From CAYSPO01 sp964432945 (GTDB lineage: Bacteria; Bacillota; Clostridia; Tissierellales; Peptoniphilaceae), in contig CAYSPO010000032.1 of the NCBI GenBank assembly GCA_964432945.1, positions 1 through 15,754 on the forward strand: DNA of 15,754 nt, given 5' to 3'. This document shows positions 1-6,758 of the stretch, piece by piece; the first letter of the stretch is position 1; every line of letters starts with the position of its first letter. A program made the position numbers and the translations under genes. The notes under the pieces were generated by a model. That model was not told where the DNA came from. It was given only the letters and a program-made list of their open reading frames with translations, and made no database searches.

Positions 1-2
1 CT

Positions 3-578
3 TCAAACGTCAAACAGCTTAGTTCTACAGATGAAATTAATGCTGAGAAGAAGTATAAAGCGCCATTTAAGTTTGTCCCGTCTCACAATCTGGTTTTATA
101 TACAAACCATTTACCTAAAGTAGGGGCTATTGACGAGGGAACTTGGAGAAGGCTTATTGTTATTCCCTTCCAGGCAAAGCTCGAAGGAACATCAGATACT
201 AAGAATTATGGTGACTATCTTTTTACCAATGCGGGTGGGGCCATTCTCTCCTGGGCCATTGATGGTGCAAAGAAAGCCATCGAGGAAGATTACAAAATCC
301 GTAAACCCCAAATTGTACAAGATGCCATCGGAAAGTATAAGGAATCCAATGATTGGTTTAATCATTTCATCATTGAGTGTTGTGAGATTGGAGAGGATTT
401 TGAAGAGAAATCCGGAGAGCTCTATCAAGAATATCGGGCGTTTTGCTTCCGGACTGGGGAGTACACCAGAAGTACAGCGGATTTTTATACAGCACTTGAA
501 AGTGTAGGATTTAAACGAAAGAGAACAAATAGTGGCAGATTGGTCTTAGGGTTAAAACTTAAATCTGAATTTGAATAG
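3..578 (+). CDS. Phage/plasmid primase-helicase, P4 family, C-terminal part (5' end outside window)
   Basis: An open frame runs from the window edge to TAG at 576-578 (191 codons), with no start because the gene begins upstream. The residues Leu-Tyr-Thr-Asn-His-Leu-Pro (about 104-124) match SF3 helicase motif C with its sensor Asn. They are followed by Asp-Glu-Gly-Thr-Trp-Arg-Arg-Leu-Ile-Val-Ile-Pro-Phe, which carries the arginine-finger region of the D5/P4 primase C-terminal domain. The last about 100 residues are the usual winged-helix-like tail. Such proteins unwind DNA, and often also prime it, at the element's own origin. The Walker A and B motifs and any primase domain lie outside the window. 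A VapE-like protein is an alternative name within the same superfamily. The gene appears intact at its 3' end. Confidence 0.85.
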   Translation, partial: SNVKQLSSTDEINAEKKYKAPFKFVPSHNLVLYTNHLPKVGAIDEGTWRRLIVIPFQAKLEGTSDTKNYGDYLFTNAGGAILSWAIDGAKKAIEEDYKIRKPQIVQDAIGKYKESNDWFNHFIIECCEIGEDFEEKSGELYQEYRAFCFRTGEYTRSTADFYTALESVGFKRKRTNSGRLVLGLKLKSEFE

Positions 579-702
579 AGAGTGACAGTCAAAGACACTC
601 AATACTATAACTTTTTATAAAAAAATAAATAAATAAATTATATATATAAAGATATAGACCTGGGCGTCTTAACCGTCACTGGATGATTTTAGGAGTGATA
701 AA
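579..702 (+). other. AT-rich gap between primase and nuclease genes; possible replication-origin-like tract
   Basis: There is no gene here. Positions about 617-655 are almost pure A/T, with tandem AAAT units followed by alternating TA. Short GC-containing flanks hold the inverted words GTGAC (582-586) and GTCAC (675-679). GAGTG (580-584) and CACTC (596-600) also form a small inverted pair. Easily melted AT tracts next to a replicative helicase gene are typical of phage origins, but no iterated protein-binding repeats are visible, so this is only a possibility. The end of the gap carries AGGAG (691-695), the ribosome site of the next gene. Confidence 0.3.
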
Positions 703-993
703 GTGCTTGAAAAATATATTGAGCAAAAGTTAGTAAAGGCAGTAAAAGAAACGGGGGGCATTGCACTTAAGCTTACTTGTCCAGGCTTTGATGGAATGCC
801 GGATCGTTTGGTGTTATTGCCAAAAGGAAAGATTGCCTTTGTAGAAGTTAAAGCACCGGGCAAGAGACTAAGACCCCTGCAGGAAAAGAGAAAAAGACAG
901 TTAGAAAAACTAGGGTTTTTGGTATTCTGCCTGGATGAAATAGAAGAGATTAAAAAACTAATAAAAGAGCTAACGGGAGGTGATGCCTTATGA
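703..993 (+). CDS. VRR-NUC domain nuclease, small phage form
   Basis: This 96-residue protein starts at GTG 703, which sits 7 bases after AGGAG (691-695). The sequence carries the VRR-NUC/PD-(D/E)XK pattern: Gly-Met-Pro-Asp at residues 31-34, where Asp34 is a likely metal ligand, then Phe-Val-Glu-Val-Lys at 46-50, where Glu48 and Lys50 complete the active site. Small stand-alone VRR-NUC proteins are common in phage replication modules, where they are thought to be structure-specific endonucleases acting on branched DNA. The stop codon overlaps the start of the next gene (ATGA, 990-993), indicating translational coupling with the SNF2 helicase. Length is normal for the family and no defect is seen. 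Confidence 0.85.
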   Translation: MLEKYIEQKLVKAVKETGGIALKLTCPGFDGMPDRLVLLPKGKIAFVEVKAPGKRLRPLQEKRKRQLEKLGFLVFCLDEIEEIKKLIKELTGGDAL

Positions 994-1896
994 AGTTCAT
1001 ACCACATGATTATCAGCAATATGCCACTCGGTACCTAATTGAAAACCCAGTGGCAGCTATTTTCCTGGATATGGGCTTGGGTTAGGAAAAACTGTAATAA
1101 CCCTTTCAGCCATTTTTGATTTGACTCTGGATAGCTTTCTGGTTCGTAAGGTTTTAGTTATAGCACCTTTAAGAGTCGCAAGGGATACTTGGCCAACTGA
1201 AATAGAAAAATGGGATCACCTAAAAGGACTTAAATATGCTGTAGCTGTTGGCACTCAAATGGAAAGGAAAGTCGCTTTAATGAAAAAAGCTCAAGTTTAT
1301 ATTATCAACAGAGAAAATGTAGAGTGGCTCGTTTCCAAAAGTGGTATGCCTTTTGATTTTGATATGGTAGTAATAGATGAATTATCTTCTTTTAAATCTC
1401 ATCAGGCGAAACGTTTTAAAAGCTTAATGAAAGTAAGACCCAAGGTTAAAAGAATTGTCGGACTTACTGGCACTCCAGCCAGTAACGGTCTGATGGATTT
1501 ATGGGCTGAGTTTAGACTCCTTGATTTGGGCCAGAGGTTAGGTAGATTTATCGGAAGGTATCGGGAGGAATATTTTGTACCTGACAAACGTAATCAGCAG
1601 ATCATATTTTCCTATAAACTAAAGCCTGGAGCAGAGGAAGCCATCTATAGGAAGATTTCAGATATCACTATCAGCATGAAGGGTTCAGATTATCTGAAGC
1701 TACCTGAGCTTACGCTAAATGAAGTGGAGATAAAGCTTTCGGAAAAGGAAATGAAAACCCTTGATATCATTAAGCGAGATTTGATAATAACGATAGAAGG
1801 AGAAGAGATTACTGCAGCCAATGCTGCAGCCTTATCAAGTAAACTTCTGCAGATGGCTAATGGTGCAGTCTATGATGATGAAGGAAGCGAATTGGA
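990..1896 (+). pseudogene. SNF2-family DEAD-like helicase, frameshifted in Walker A and truncated at the 3' side
   Basis: The gene opens at ATG 990 after GGGAGG (975-980) and overlaps the nuclease stop. It reads 31 codons up to Asp-Met-Gly-Leu-Gly and then meets TAG at 1083-1085. The same protein continues in another frame from 1082 with Leu-Gly-Lys-Thr-Val-Ile-Thr. Removing one copy of the near-repeat TTGGG/TTAGG (1077-1086) restores the family motif Asp-Met-Gly-Leu-Gly-Lys-Thr. Downstream are motif II (Asp-Glu-Leu-Ser, from 1376) and motif III (Leu-Thr-Gly-Thr-Pro, from 1463). The first RecA-like domain and the linker to Gln-Met-Ala-Asn-Gly-Ala-Val-Tyr are recognisable up to about 1885. The second RecA domain with motifs V and VI is absent and replaced by adhesin sequence. 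No functional ATPase can be expected. Confidence 0.85.
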
Positions 1897-4800
1897 AAAC
1901 AAGGCAACATTTATTTATAAAGATGTTAATGGTGAAGGTATAGGAGACCCAGAAGATATAGGTTCAAGTCAGACTGCTCCTAAGGTAGGAATAGAAAAAT
2001 CGGGAGAATATATAAGAAAATCTTCTGAGGAAAATTCTGAACAAAGCAGTTTACAAACCATAAAGTGGACAATAATATTTAATAAAAATAAAATATTATT
2101 GAAAAATCCTACTTTATCAGATGTTTTTGAATCAAAAAACTATGAATATATAGAGGGTTCATTAAAAGTATTTGCCGATGGTACAGAATTTACTGATTAC
2201 AAGTTAACTCAAGCTTCTAATAAAGAAGGTTTTGATTTAAAGATAAACAAGGAAACTAATGCTACATTTAAAATAGAATATGAAACTACTGTGGATAATG
2301 AGAATAACCTAGATCATAAAAACAAGGTAACACTAAATTGGCAAAATGGTGAGGAGTCAGCAGAAGCTAATCTAGGAAAAAGAGATCCAGGAGTTTGGAA
2401 AGTTGCTGAAGTTCTAATAAATGAAGATGGGTCAAAATCTATTAAGTGGAAGGTCACCTTTAATGATAACCACAATGTAATTAAAAATTTTGAACTATCG
2501 GATAGACGTTCACCAGCAGGAATGGAAATTACGAGTTTAAAAATATCCCGTGATAGTTTTGGCGGTAATGAATCATCGCCAGTTATTTTAGAAAAGGGTA
2601 AGGATTATTCTTATACCGAAGGTAAAGATGAGTTTATAGTTAAAATGGATACACTTAATCCAGTAACTTATTATTTAGAATACACTACAAAATTATTACC
2701 TGAACATGAAAAGGATACTGCTAAGAACAATGTAGTAATTAAATATACAGGTGGAAGCCAGTCTGCAGAGGCGGTAGTTAATCCACCTGAACTTAAAGTA
2801 GAGAAAAGAGCAACAGCCCTAGAAAAAAACAAGAAAAAAGAAGCTAACCCAGTTATTAGTTGGGAAATAAATGCAAATACTGATGGTGGAAACAAATATG
2901 CTAACCTAGTTGATGCAGAACTTACAGATACGATTCCTAGTGATCAAAAGTTAATTGCAGATAGTATTAAGGTAGAACGTATTGGAGATGAAGGATTTAT
3001 ATTTCCAATTGATAACATTAGTTCAACAGATAATAGTTTTACAATTAAATTGCCTGATGGACCCTACCAGTATAAGGTTACTTTTGATACTGAGATACTT
3101 GAGTTTCCTTCTGTAAATGAAAAAATAGATAGGTACACCAACTCAACTACTCTAGTTAATCAAACGGAAAATAAGGATTTAAGAACATCAGATAGTGCAG
3201 ATGCATATCAAGATTACTTCCATGAAGGTGGAAATAATGCACCTAGCAAAATTGGTAGTCAAAACCCAGATACAGAAAATATTGATTGGACAGTAAAACT
3301 AAATTCTGAAGGATTAAGAATTCATAACTTTGAAGCTATAGATCAATTAAGTGACAAGCATAGTTACATCAAGGATTCTTTTGTTTTAAAAGATGCAAGT
3401 GGAAAAGAATTAAAAGCTGATGAATATATTCTTACATTTGATGATGAAAATAGAAGTTTTACCTTAACAATTGGAGACGGAACAATCGACCAGGCTTATT
3501 CTTTAAGTTATTCAACAAGGTTGAATGAAGAGTTGATTGGTAATATCAGTGTTTCCAATAATATAAAGATACTGGGTGGAACAGAAAAACGTGAAATTTA
3601 CACACATGAAGAAAAAACTACGGCACAACAATGGTTCTTTGGCGGTGGAGGTAAGGGAAGGACCCTACAATTTGAACTTAGGAAAAAATCACCTAATGGA
3701 ACACCCCTAGAAAATGTTAAATTTGGCTTACAAAGGCTTGATATTAACGGGAAAACTGTAAATGTTGATGATAAAATAGTAACTAATAAAGATGGGATCT
3801 TTATTACAGGTGAAGATTTAAGGGCAGGGCGTTATATTTTAGTAGAAGATGAAAAGAGTACACCTAAAGGATATGAAACTTTAGATGGACCAATACACTT
3901 TATAGCATCCTATGCAAGACCTAATGAAGAAGGAAAGTACAAGATTACCCTTACTGATTCTAATTGGAATGTAGCTGAAGTTAATAATGCTAGTGCAACG
4001 GGTAATGTTCTAACTATTGTTAATGAGTATGAACCAATTAATGTTGGGTTTGAGGCAAGCAAAAAGTTACATGGACAAGAATTAAAAGAAGGTCAATTTG
4101 AATTTATTGTTTTAGATTCAGATGGTGAGTTTGTAACTAGTGCTAAAAATGATGGAGATGGGAAGATAATTTTTCCTCTTCAAACATTTAATAGGACGGG
4201 CACATATAATTACAAGATTAAAGAAGTTGATAACGGTCTTCCTGGAGTAAAATATGATAAAGAAACCTTTGATATACAGGTTATTGTATCTGAGGGAGAA
4301 GACGGTTTGTTTGCTGAAACTAAGTATTTAGATGGTCCAGCAGATTTTGAAAATATCTATACTGCAAATCTTGTTAAAGTTTCTATACAAGCACAGAAAA
4401 AACTACTTGGTCAAGACTTAAGGTCTGGTCAGTTTGAATTTGAGCTTATTGACTCAAATGGAAAAGTAGTTCGCAAAGTTTCAAATGATGAAAGTGGTAA
4501 AGTAAATTTTGAAGATATTGACTTTTCAAAGGCTGGAGAATATAAGTATAAGCTTAAAGAAGTTAAGGGTAATCAAGGTGGAGTTGACTATGATTCAAGG
4601 GAATATGAATTAACTATATCTGTTACTGATGACGGTAAAGGACAACTTCATAGTACTGTGAACTATCCTGAAGGTAAGATTCCTTTATTTACTAATAATT
4701 ATTCAGCTCAACCAACAGAAATTATACTTCAAGGAAAAAAAGTTTTAAAGGGTCGAGAGTTAATTGCTGATGAGTTTAAGTTTAAATTAATTGGAGAAAA

Positions 4801-6577
4801 TGATGGTGTAAATGAAATAGTTTCTAATGACTCTGATGGTAATATAGTATTTAGTAAAATTGAATATAAGGAAGTTGGAGAATATAATTACACTATCGAA
4901 GAAATTAACGGAGACTTAGGAGGAGTAGTTTATGATGATGCTACTCAACAAGTTAAAGTTAAAGTTGTAGATGATGGAAATGGAAAGTTAGTTGCAGAAG
5001 CTATTTACGAAAATAATCAAGCTGTTTTTAATAACTTTTATACTGCAAAAGAAGTAGAAGCTAAAATCATTGGAGAAAAAATTCTAAAAGGGCAAAGTTT
5101 AAGTAAAGATCAATTCACATTTGAACTTTACAATGAAGAAGGCCATAGAATTCAAACAGTGAAAAATAATTCTGAAGGTGCTTTTGAATTTGATAATATT
5201 TCTTATGATAAGCCTGGAGAATATAAGTACACTGTTCGTGAAGTAAAGGGAGACCAAGGTGGAATCACTTATAGCAACGAAGAGTACCGAGTAGTTGTAT
5301 CTGTAATTGACAACAAAGAAGGGGCTTTAGAGGCGAGTATTAGTTATCCAGATGGGCCAATTGTCTTTACTAATATATATAAGCCTACGTCGGCTAGTGT
5401 AGTTCTTGAAGCAAAGAAAATTCTTGAAGGACAAACTTTAAGAAATGATCACTTCACTTTTGAATTATTAGATGAAAATAATGAAGTTATCCAAACAACT
5501 AAAAACAATACAAATGGTCAAATTATATTTGACGAAATAACTTATGACAAAACTGGAGAATATAAATATAGTATTCGCGAAGTAAAAGGAAATCTAGGTG
5601 GAGTAAGTTATGATGATAGTGAGTATGGAGTTATAGTTAAAGTTACAGACGATGGAAACGGAAAACTAATAGCAGAAGAAGTATACACAGATGGTCCTGC
5701 AATATTCACAAACAAATATACAGCTTCTCCAGGTTCAGTTGTAATTGAAGCTGAGAAAATACTACATGGCCAAGAGTTAGTTAATGGACAATTTTCATTC
5801 GAATTATTAGATGAAAATAATGAAGTAATTCAGACAGTTGAAAATAACTCTAATGGTCAGATTATCTTTGATGAAATCACTTATGACAAGGCAGGCAAAT
5901 ACACTTATATTATTCGTGAAGTTGAGGGTAGTCAAGGCGGAGTCACTTATGATAATAGTAAACACACAGTAGTGGTAAAAGTAAAAGATAACGGTAAAGG
6001 AAATTTACTTGCAGAAGCTAAGTATGTTGGTGGACCAATAGTTTTTGAAAATATTTATAAAGCTTCCCCAGACAGTGTAGTTTTTGAAGGAAAGAAAATC
6101 CTTGAAGGACAAGAGTTAAAAGATAGTCAATTTACTTTTGAACTACTAGATCAAAATAATGAAGTAATTCAAACTATTAAAAATAATTCAAATGGTCAGG
6201 TTATCTTTGATGAAATAACTTATGAAAAGGCAGGAGAATATAAGTATAGTGTTCGTGAAGTAAATGATAATCAAACTGGTGTGACGTATGATGATAAGGA
6301 GTTTGGAATTGTTGTTTATGTTACAGATAATGGAAAAGGGAATCTTTCTTTAAAAATTCAATATGTTGATGGTAATATAGAGTTTAATAATACCTATAAG
6401 GCTCCACCAATTACTCAAGATAAACCGAGTAAACGAGAAGATTCCAAATCAAATGGAAAATTCATTAAGGGTATTCCTTCTACTGGAGTTCCAAGAATAC
6501 TATTTGGATATAATTTATTCTTCTTAATATTAATTGGTTTTATAGCATTAACTGATATAAGATTTAAGAAACACTAA
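1121..6577 (+). CDS. Chimeric ORF: SNF2 helicase fragment fused in frame to a sortase-anchored multi-domain adhesin lacking its 5' end
   Basis: This open frame encodes 1818 residues from a nominal TTG. Residues 1 to about 255 are SNF2 helicase; from about residue 256 the sequence is cell-surface adhesin. In order: two or more adhesin-type beta domains with Trp-Thr-Ile or Trp-Lys-Val strands, similar to collagen-binding-type domains (about 300-840); one CnaB/SpaA-type domain (848-972) with the Leu-Val-Glu...Pro-Lys-Gly-Tyr signature; seven FctA-like repeats (973-1759); a Lys/Ser-rich linker; the IPSTG signal (1785-1789); a hydrophobic anchor; and a short basic tail. No signal peptide exists, because the adhesin start was lost at the junction, and the TTG at 1121 has no ribosome site. 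As it stands the adhesin is unlikely to be made or exported. The parent was probably an anchored adhesin that bound host matrix or cells; the ligand cannot be told. No YPK-type pilin motif was seen, so a pilus backbone role is not supported. An assembly join is the main alternative. Confidence 0.8.
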   Translation: MTLDSFLVRKVLVIAPLRVARDTWPTEIEKWDHLKGLKYAVAVGTQMERKVALMKKAQVYIINRENVEWLVSKSGMPFDFDMVVIDELSSFKSHQAKRFKSLMKVRPKVKRIVGLTGTPASNGLMDLWAEFRLLDLGQRLGRFIGRYREEYFVPDKRNQQIIFSYKLKPGAEEAIYRKISDITISMKGSDYLKLPELTLNEVEIKLSEKEMKTLDIIKRDLIITIEGEEITAANAAALSSKLLQMANGAVYDDEGSELENKATFIYKDVNGEGIGDPEDIGSSQTAPKVGIEKSGEYIRKSSEENSEQSSLQTIKWTIIFNKNKILLKNPTLSDVFESKNYEYIEGSLKVFADGTEFTDYKLTQASNKEGFDLKINKETNATFKIEYETTVDNENNLDHKNKVTLNWQNGEESAEANLGKRDPGVWKVAEVLINEDGSKSIKWKVTFNDNHNVIKNFELSDRRSPAGMEITSLKISRDSFGGNESSPVILEKGKDYSYTEGKDEFIVKMDTLNPVTYYLEYTTKLLPEHEKDTAKNNVVIKYTGGSQSAEAVVNPPELKVEKRATALEKNKKKEANPVISWEINANTDGGNKYANLVDAELTDTIPSDQKLIADSIKVERIGDEGFIFPIDNISSTDNSFTIKLPDGPYQYKVTFDTEILEFPSVNEKIDRYTNSTTLVNQTENKDLRTSDSADAYQDYFHEGGNNAPSKIGSQNPDTENIDWTVKLNSEGLRIHNFEAIDQLSDKHSYIKDSFVLKDASGKELKADEYILTFDDENRSFTLTIGDGTIDQAYSLSYSTRLNEELIGNISVSNNIKILGGTEKREIYTHEEKTTAQQWFFGGGGKGRTLQFELRKKSPNGTPLENVKFGLQRLDINGKTVNVDDKIVTNKDGIFITGEDLRAGRYILVEDEKSTPKGYETLDGPIHFIASYARPNEEGKYKITLTDSNWNVAEVNNASATGNVLTIVNEYEPINVGFEASKKLHGQELKEGQFEFIVLDSDGEFVTSAKNDGDGKIIFPLQTFNRTGTYNYKIKEVDNGLPGVKYDKETFDIQVIVSEGEDGLFAETKYLDGPADFENIYTANLVKVSIQAQKKLLGQDLRSGQFEFELIDSNGKVVRKVSNDESGKVNFEDIDFSKAGEYKYKLKEVKGNQGGVDYDSREYELTISVTDDGKGQLHSTVNYPEGKIPLFTNNYSAQPTEIILQGKKVLKGRELIADEFKFKLIGENDGVNEIVSNDSDGNIVFSKIEYKEVGEYNYTIEEINGDLGGVVYDDATQQVKVKVVDDGNGKLVAEAIYENNQAVFNNFYTAKEVEAKIIGEKILKGQSLSKDQFTFELYNEEGHRIQTVKNNSEGAFEFDNISYDKPGEYKYTVREVKGDQGGITYSNEEYRVVVSVIDNKEGALEASISYPDGPIVFTNIYKPTSASVVLEAKKILEGQTLRNDHFTFELLDENNEVIQTTKNNTNGQIIFDEITYDKTGEYKYSIREVKGNLGGVSYDDSEYGVIVKVTDDGNGKLIAEEVYTDGPAIFTNKYTASPGSVVIEAEKILHGQELVNGQFSFELLDENNEVIQTVENNSNGQIIFDEITYDKAGKYTYIIREVEGSQGGVTYDNSKHTVVVKVKDNGKGNLLAEAKYVGGPIVFENIYKASPDSVVFEGKKILEGQELKDSQFTFELLDQNNEVIQTIKNNSNGQVIFDEITYEKAGEYKYSVREVNDNQTGVTYDDKEFGIVVYVTDNGKGNLSLKIQYVDGNIEFNNTYKAPPITQDKPSKREDSKSNGKFIKGIPSTGVPRILFGYNLFFLILIGFIALTDIRFKKH
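4037..6397 (+). repeat. Seven tandem FctA/Spy0128-like domain repeats in the adhesin
   Basis: Repeat units begin near 4037, 4370, 4712, 5051, 5390, 5726 and 6065, so each is about 333-342 bases (111-114 residues). Each unit follows one plan: a strand with Lys-Lys-(Leu/Ile/Val)-Leu-x-Gly, Phe-x-Phe-(Glu/Lys/Ile), Asn...Gly-x-(Ile/Val)-x-Phe, Gly-x-(Tyr)-x-Tyr-x-(Ile/Val)-(Lys/Arg/Glu)-Glu-(Val/Ile), Gly-Val-x-Tyr-Asp, and a final Phe-x-Asn-x-Tyr. Lys, Glu and Asn at these places match the residues that form the intramolecular isopeptide bond in streptococcal FctA pilins, so each unit probably makes one. The last three units are also close at DNA level: the words GATGAAAATAATGAAGT recur in units five and six and nearly in unit seven, which suggests recent duplication. 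Confidence 0.85.
6473..6574 (+). other. Cell-wall sorting signal IPSTG with membrane anchor and basic tail
   Basis: The codons for Ile-Pro-Ser-Thr-Gly occupy 6473-6487. They are followed by a hydrophobic stretch rich in Leu, Ile and Phe and by the tail Arg-Phe-Lys-Lys-His. This is the standard three-part sortase substrate layout. Sortase would cut between Thr and Gly and join Thr to the peptidoglycan. The first position is Ile instead of Leu, a variant that class A and related sortases can accept. No sortase gene lies in the window. Confidence 0.85.
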
Positions 6578-6616
6578 TAATACTTGATAATACTAAATAG
6601 TGTTATTTTATAAGCT

Positions 6617-6660
6617 AGAGATACTAATCTATTACAAGATTAGTATCTCTAATTTTTTTT
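6617..6660 (+). terminator. Rho-independent terminator of the adhesin
   Basis: A perfect 14-bp stem (6617-6630 with 6637-6650) encloses a 6-base loop and is followed by AA and eight T residues (6653-6660). It lies 40 bases after the adhesin stop. The left side has no matching A run, so it should act only rightwards. Confidence 0.92.
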
Positions 6661-6717
6661 ATATTAATTTTTATACTTAATATAAATATATAGTTTATTT
6701 TAGATGTGTTAGTTGCA

Positions 6718-6750
6718 AAATAAAAAGAGCCTTCGATAATAAGAAAGCTC
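6718..6750 (-). terminator. Rho-independent terminator of the glycosyltransferase gene
   Basis: Read on the minus strand, GAGCTTTC (6750-6743) pairs with GAAGGCTC (6734-6727) with one G-T pair across an 8-base loop, followed by a T-rich tract (6726-6718). It lies just past the stop codon of the leftward gene and faces the adhesin terminator, so the two convergent units are well separated. Confidence 0.8.
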
Positions 6751-6758
6751 ACAAGGTT

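Larger units (their letters stand above)
1..1896 (+). mobile_element. Prophage or phage-like element remnant, replication module, right end truncated
   Basis: Three consecutive rightward genes (P4-type primase/helicase, VRR-NUC nuclease, SNF2 helicase) form an order that is common in the early/replication region of phages of Clostridia and related Firmicutes. In such phages terminase and structural genes usually follow; here none do, because the SNF2 gene is cut and joined to an adhesin near 1871-1900. GC content sampled by hand is 28/60 in 241-300 against 15/60 in 5521-5580, consistent with foreign origin. The left limit lies outside the window, and no integrase, attachment site or structural gene is seen. 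It could equally be an integrative plasmid-like element; calling it a phage remnant is an inference from gene content. Confidence 0.7.

Noticed and set aside
130..507. Open frame inside the primase gene, frame one
   Set aside because: It overlaps the primase frame, which shows family motifs; the frame-one product has no recognisable features and no ribosome site.
669..1019. Leftward open frame opposite the nuclease gene
   Set aside because: Its Ser/Phe-rich product is the usual antisense shadow of a Lys/Glu-rich coding sequence.
1077..1095. Programmed ribosomal frameshift in the SNF2 gene
   Set aside because: The A5 run lies after the frame-zero stop and no slippery heptamer precedes the TAG. 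A slipped 5-base duplication explains the change and also restores the exact Walker A motif.
1121..1123. TTG as a genuine start of the 1818-residue chimera
   Set aside because: It has no ribosome site, and the preceding in-frame codons from 1082 encode conserved helicase sequence, so the frame clearly begins upstream.
4037..6397. CRISPR array or non-coding tandem repeats
   Set aside because: The period is about 340 bases, always coding, with diverged DNA and a conserved protein fold; these are protein domain repeats.
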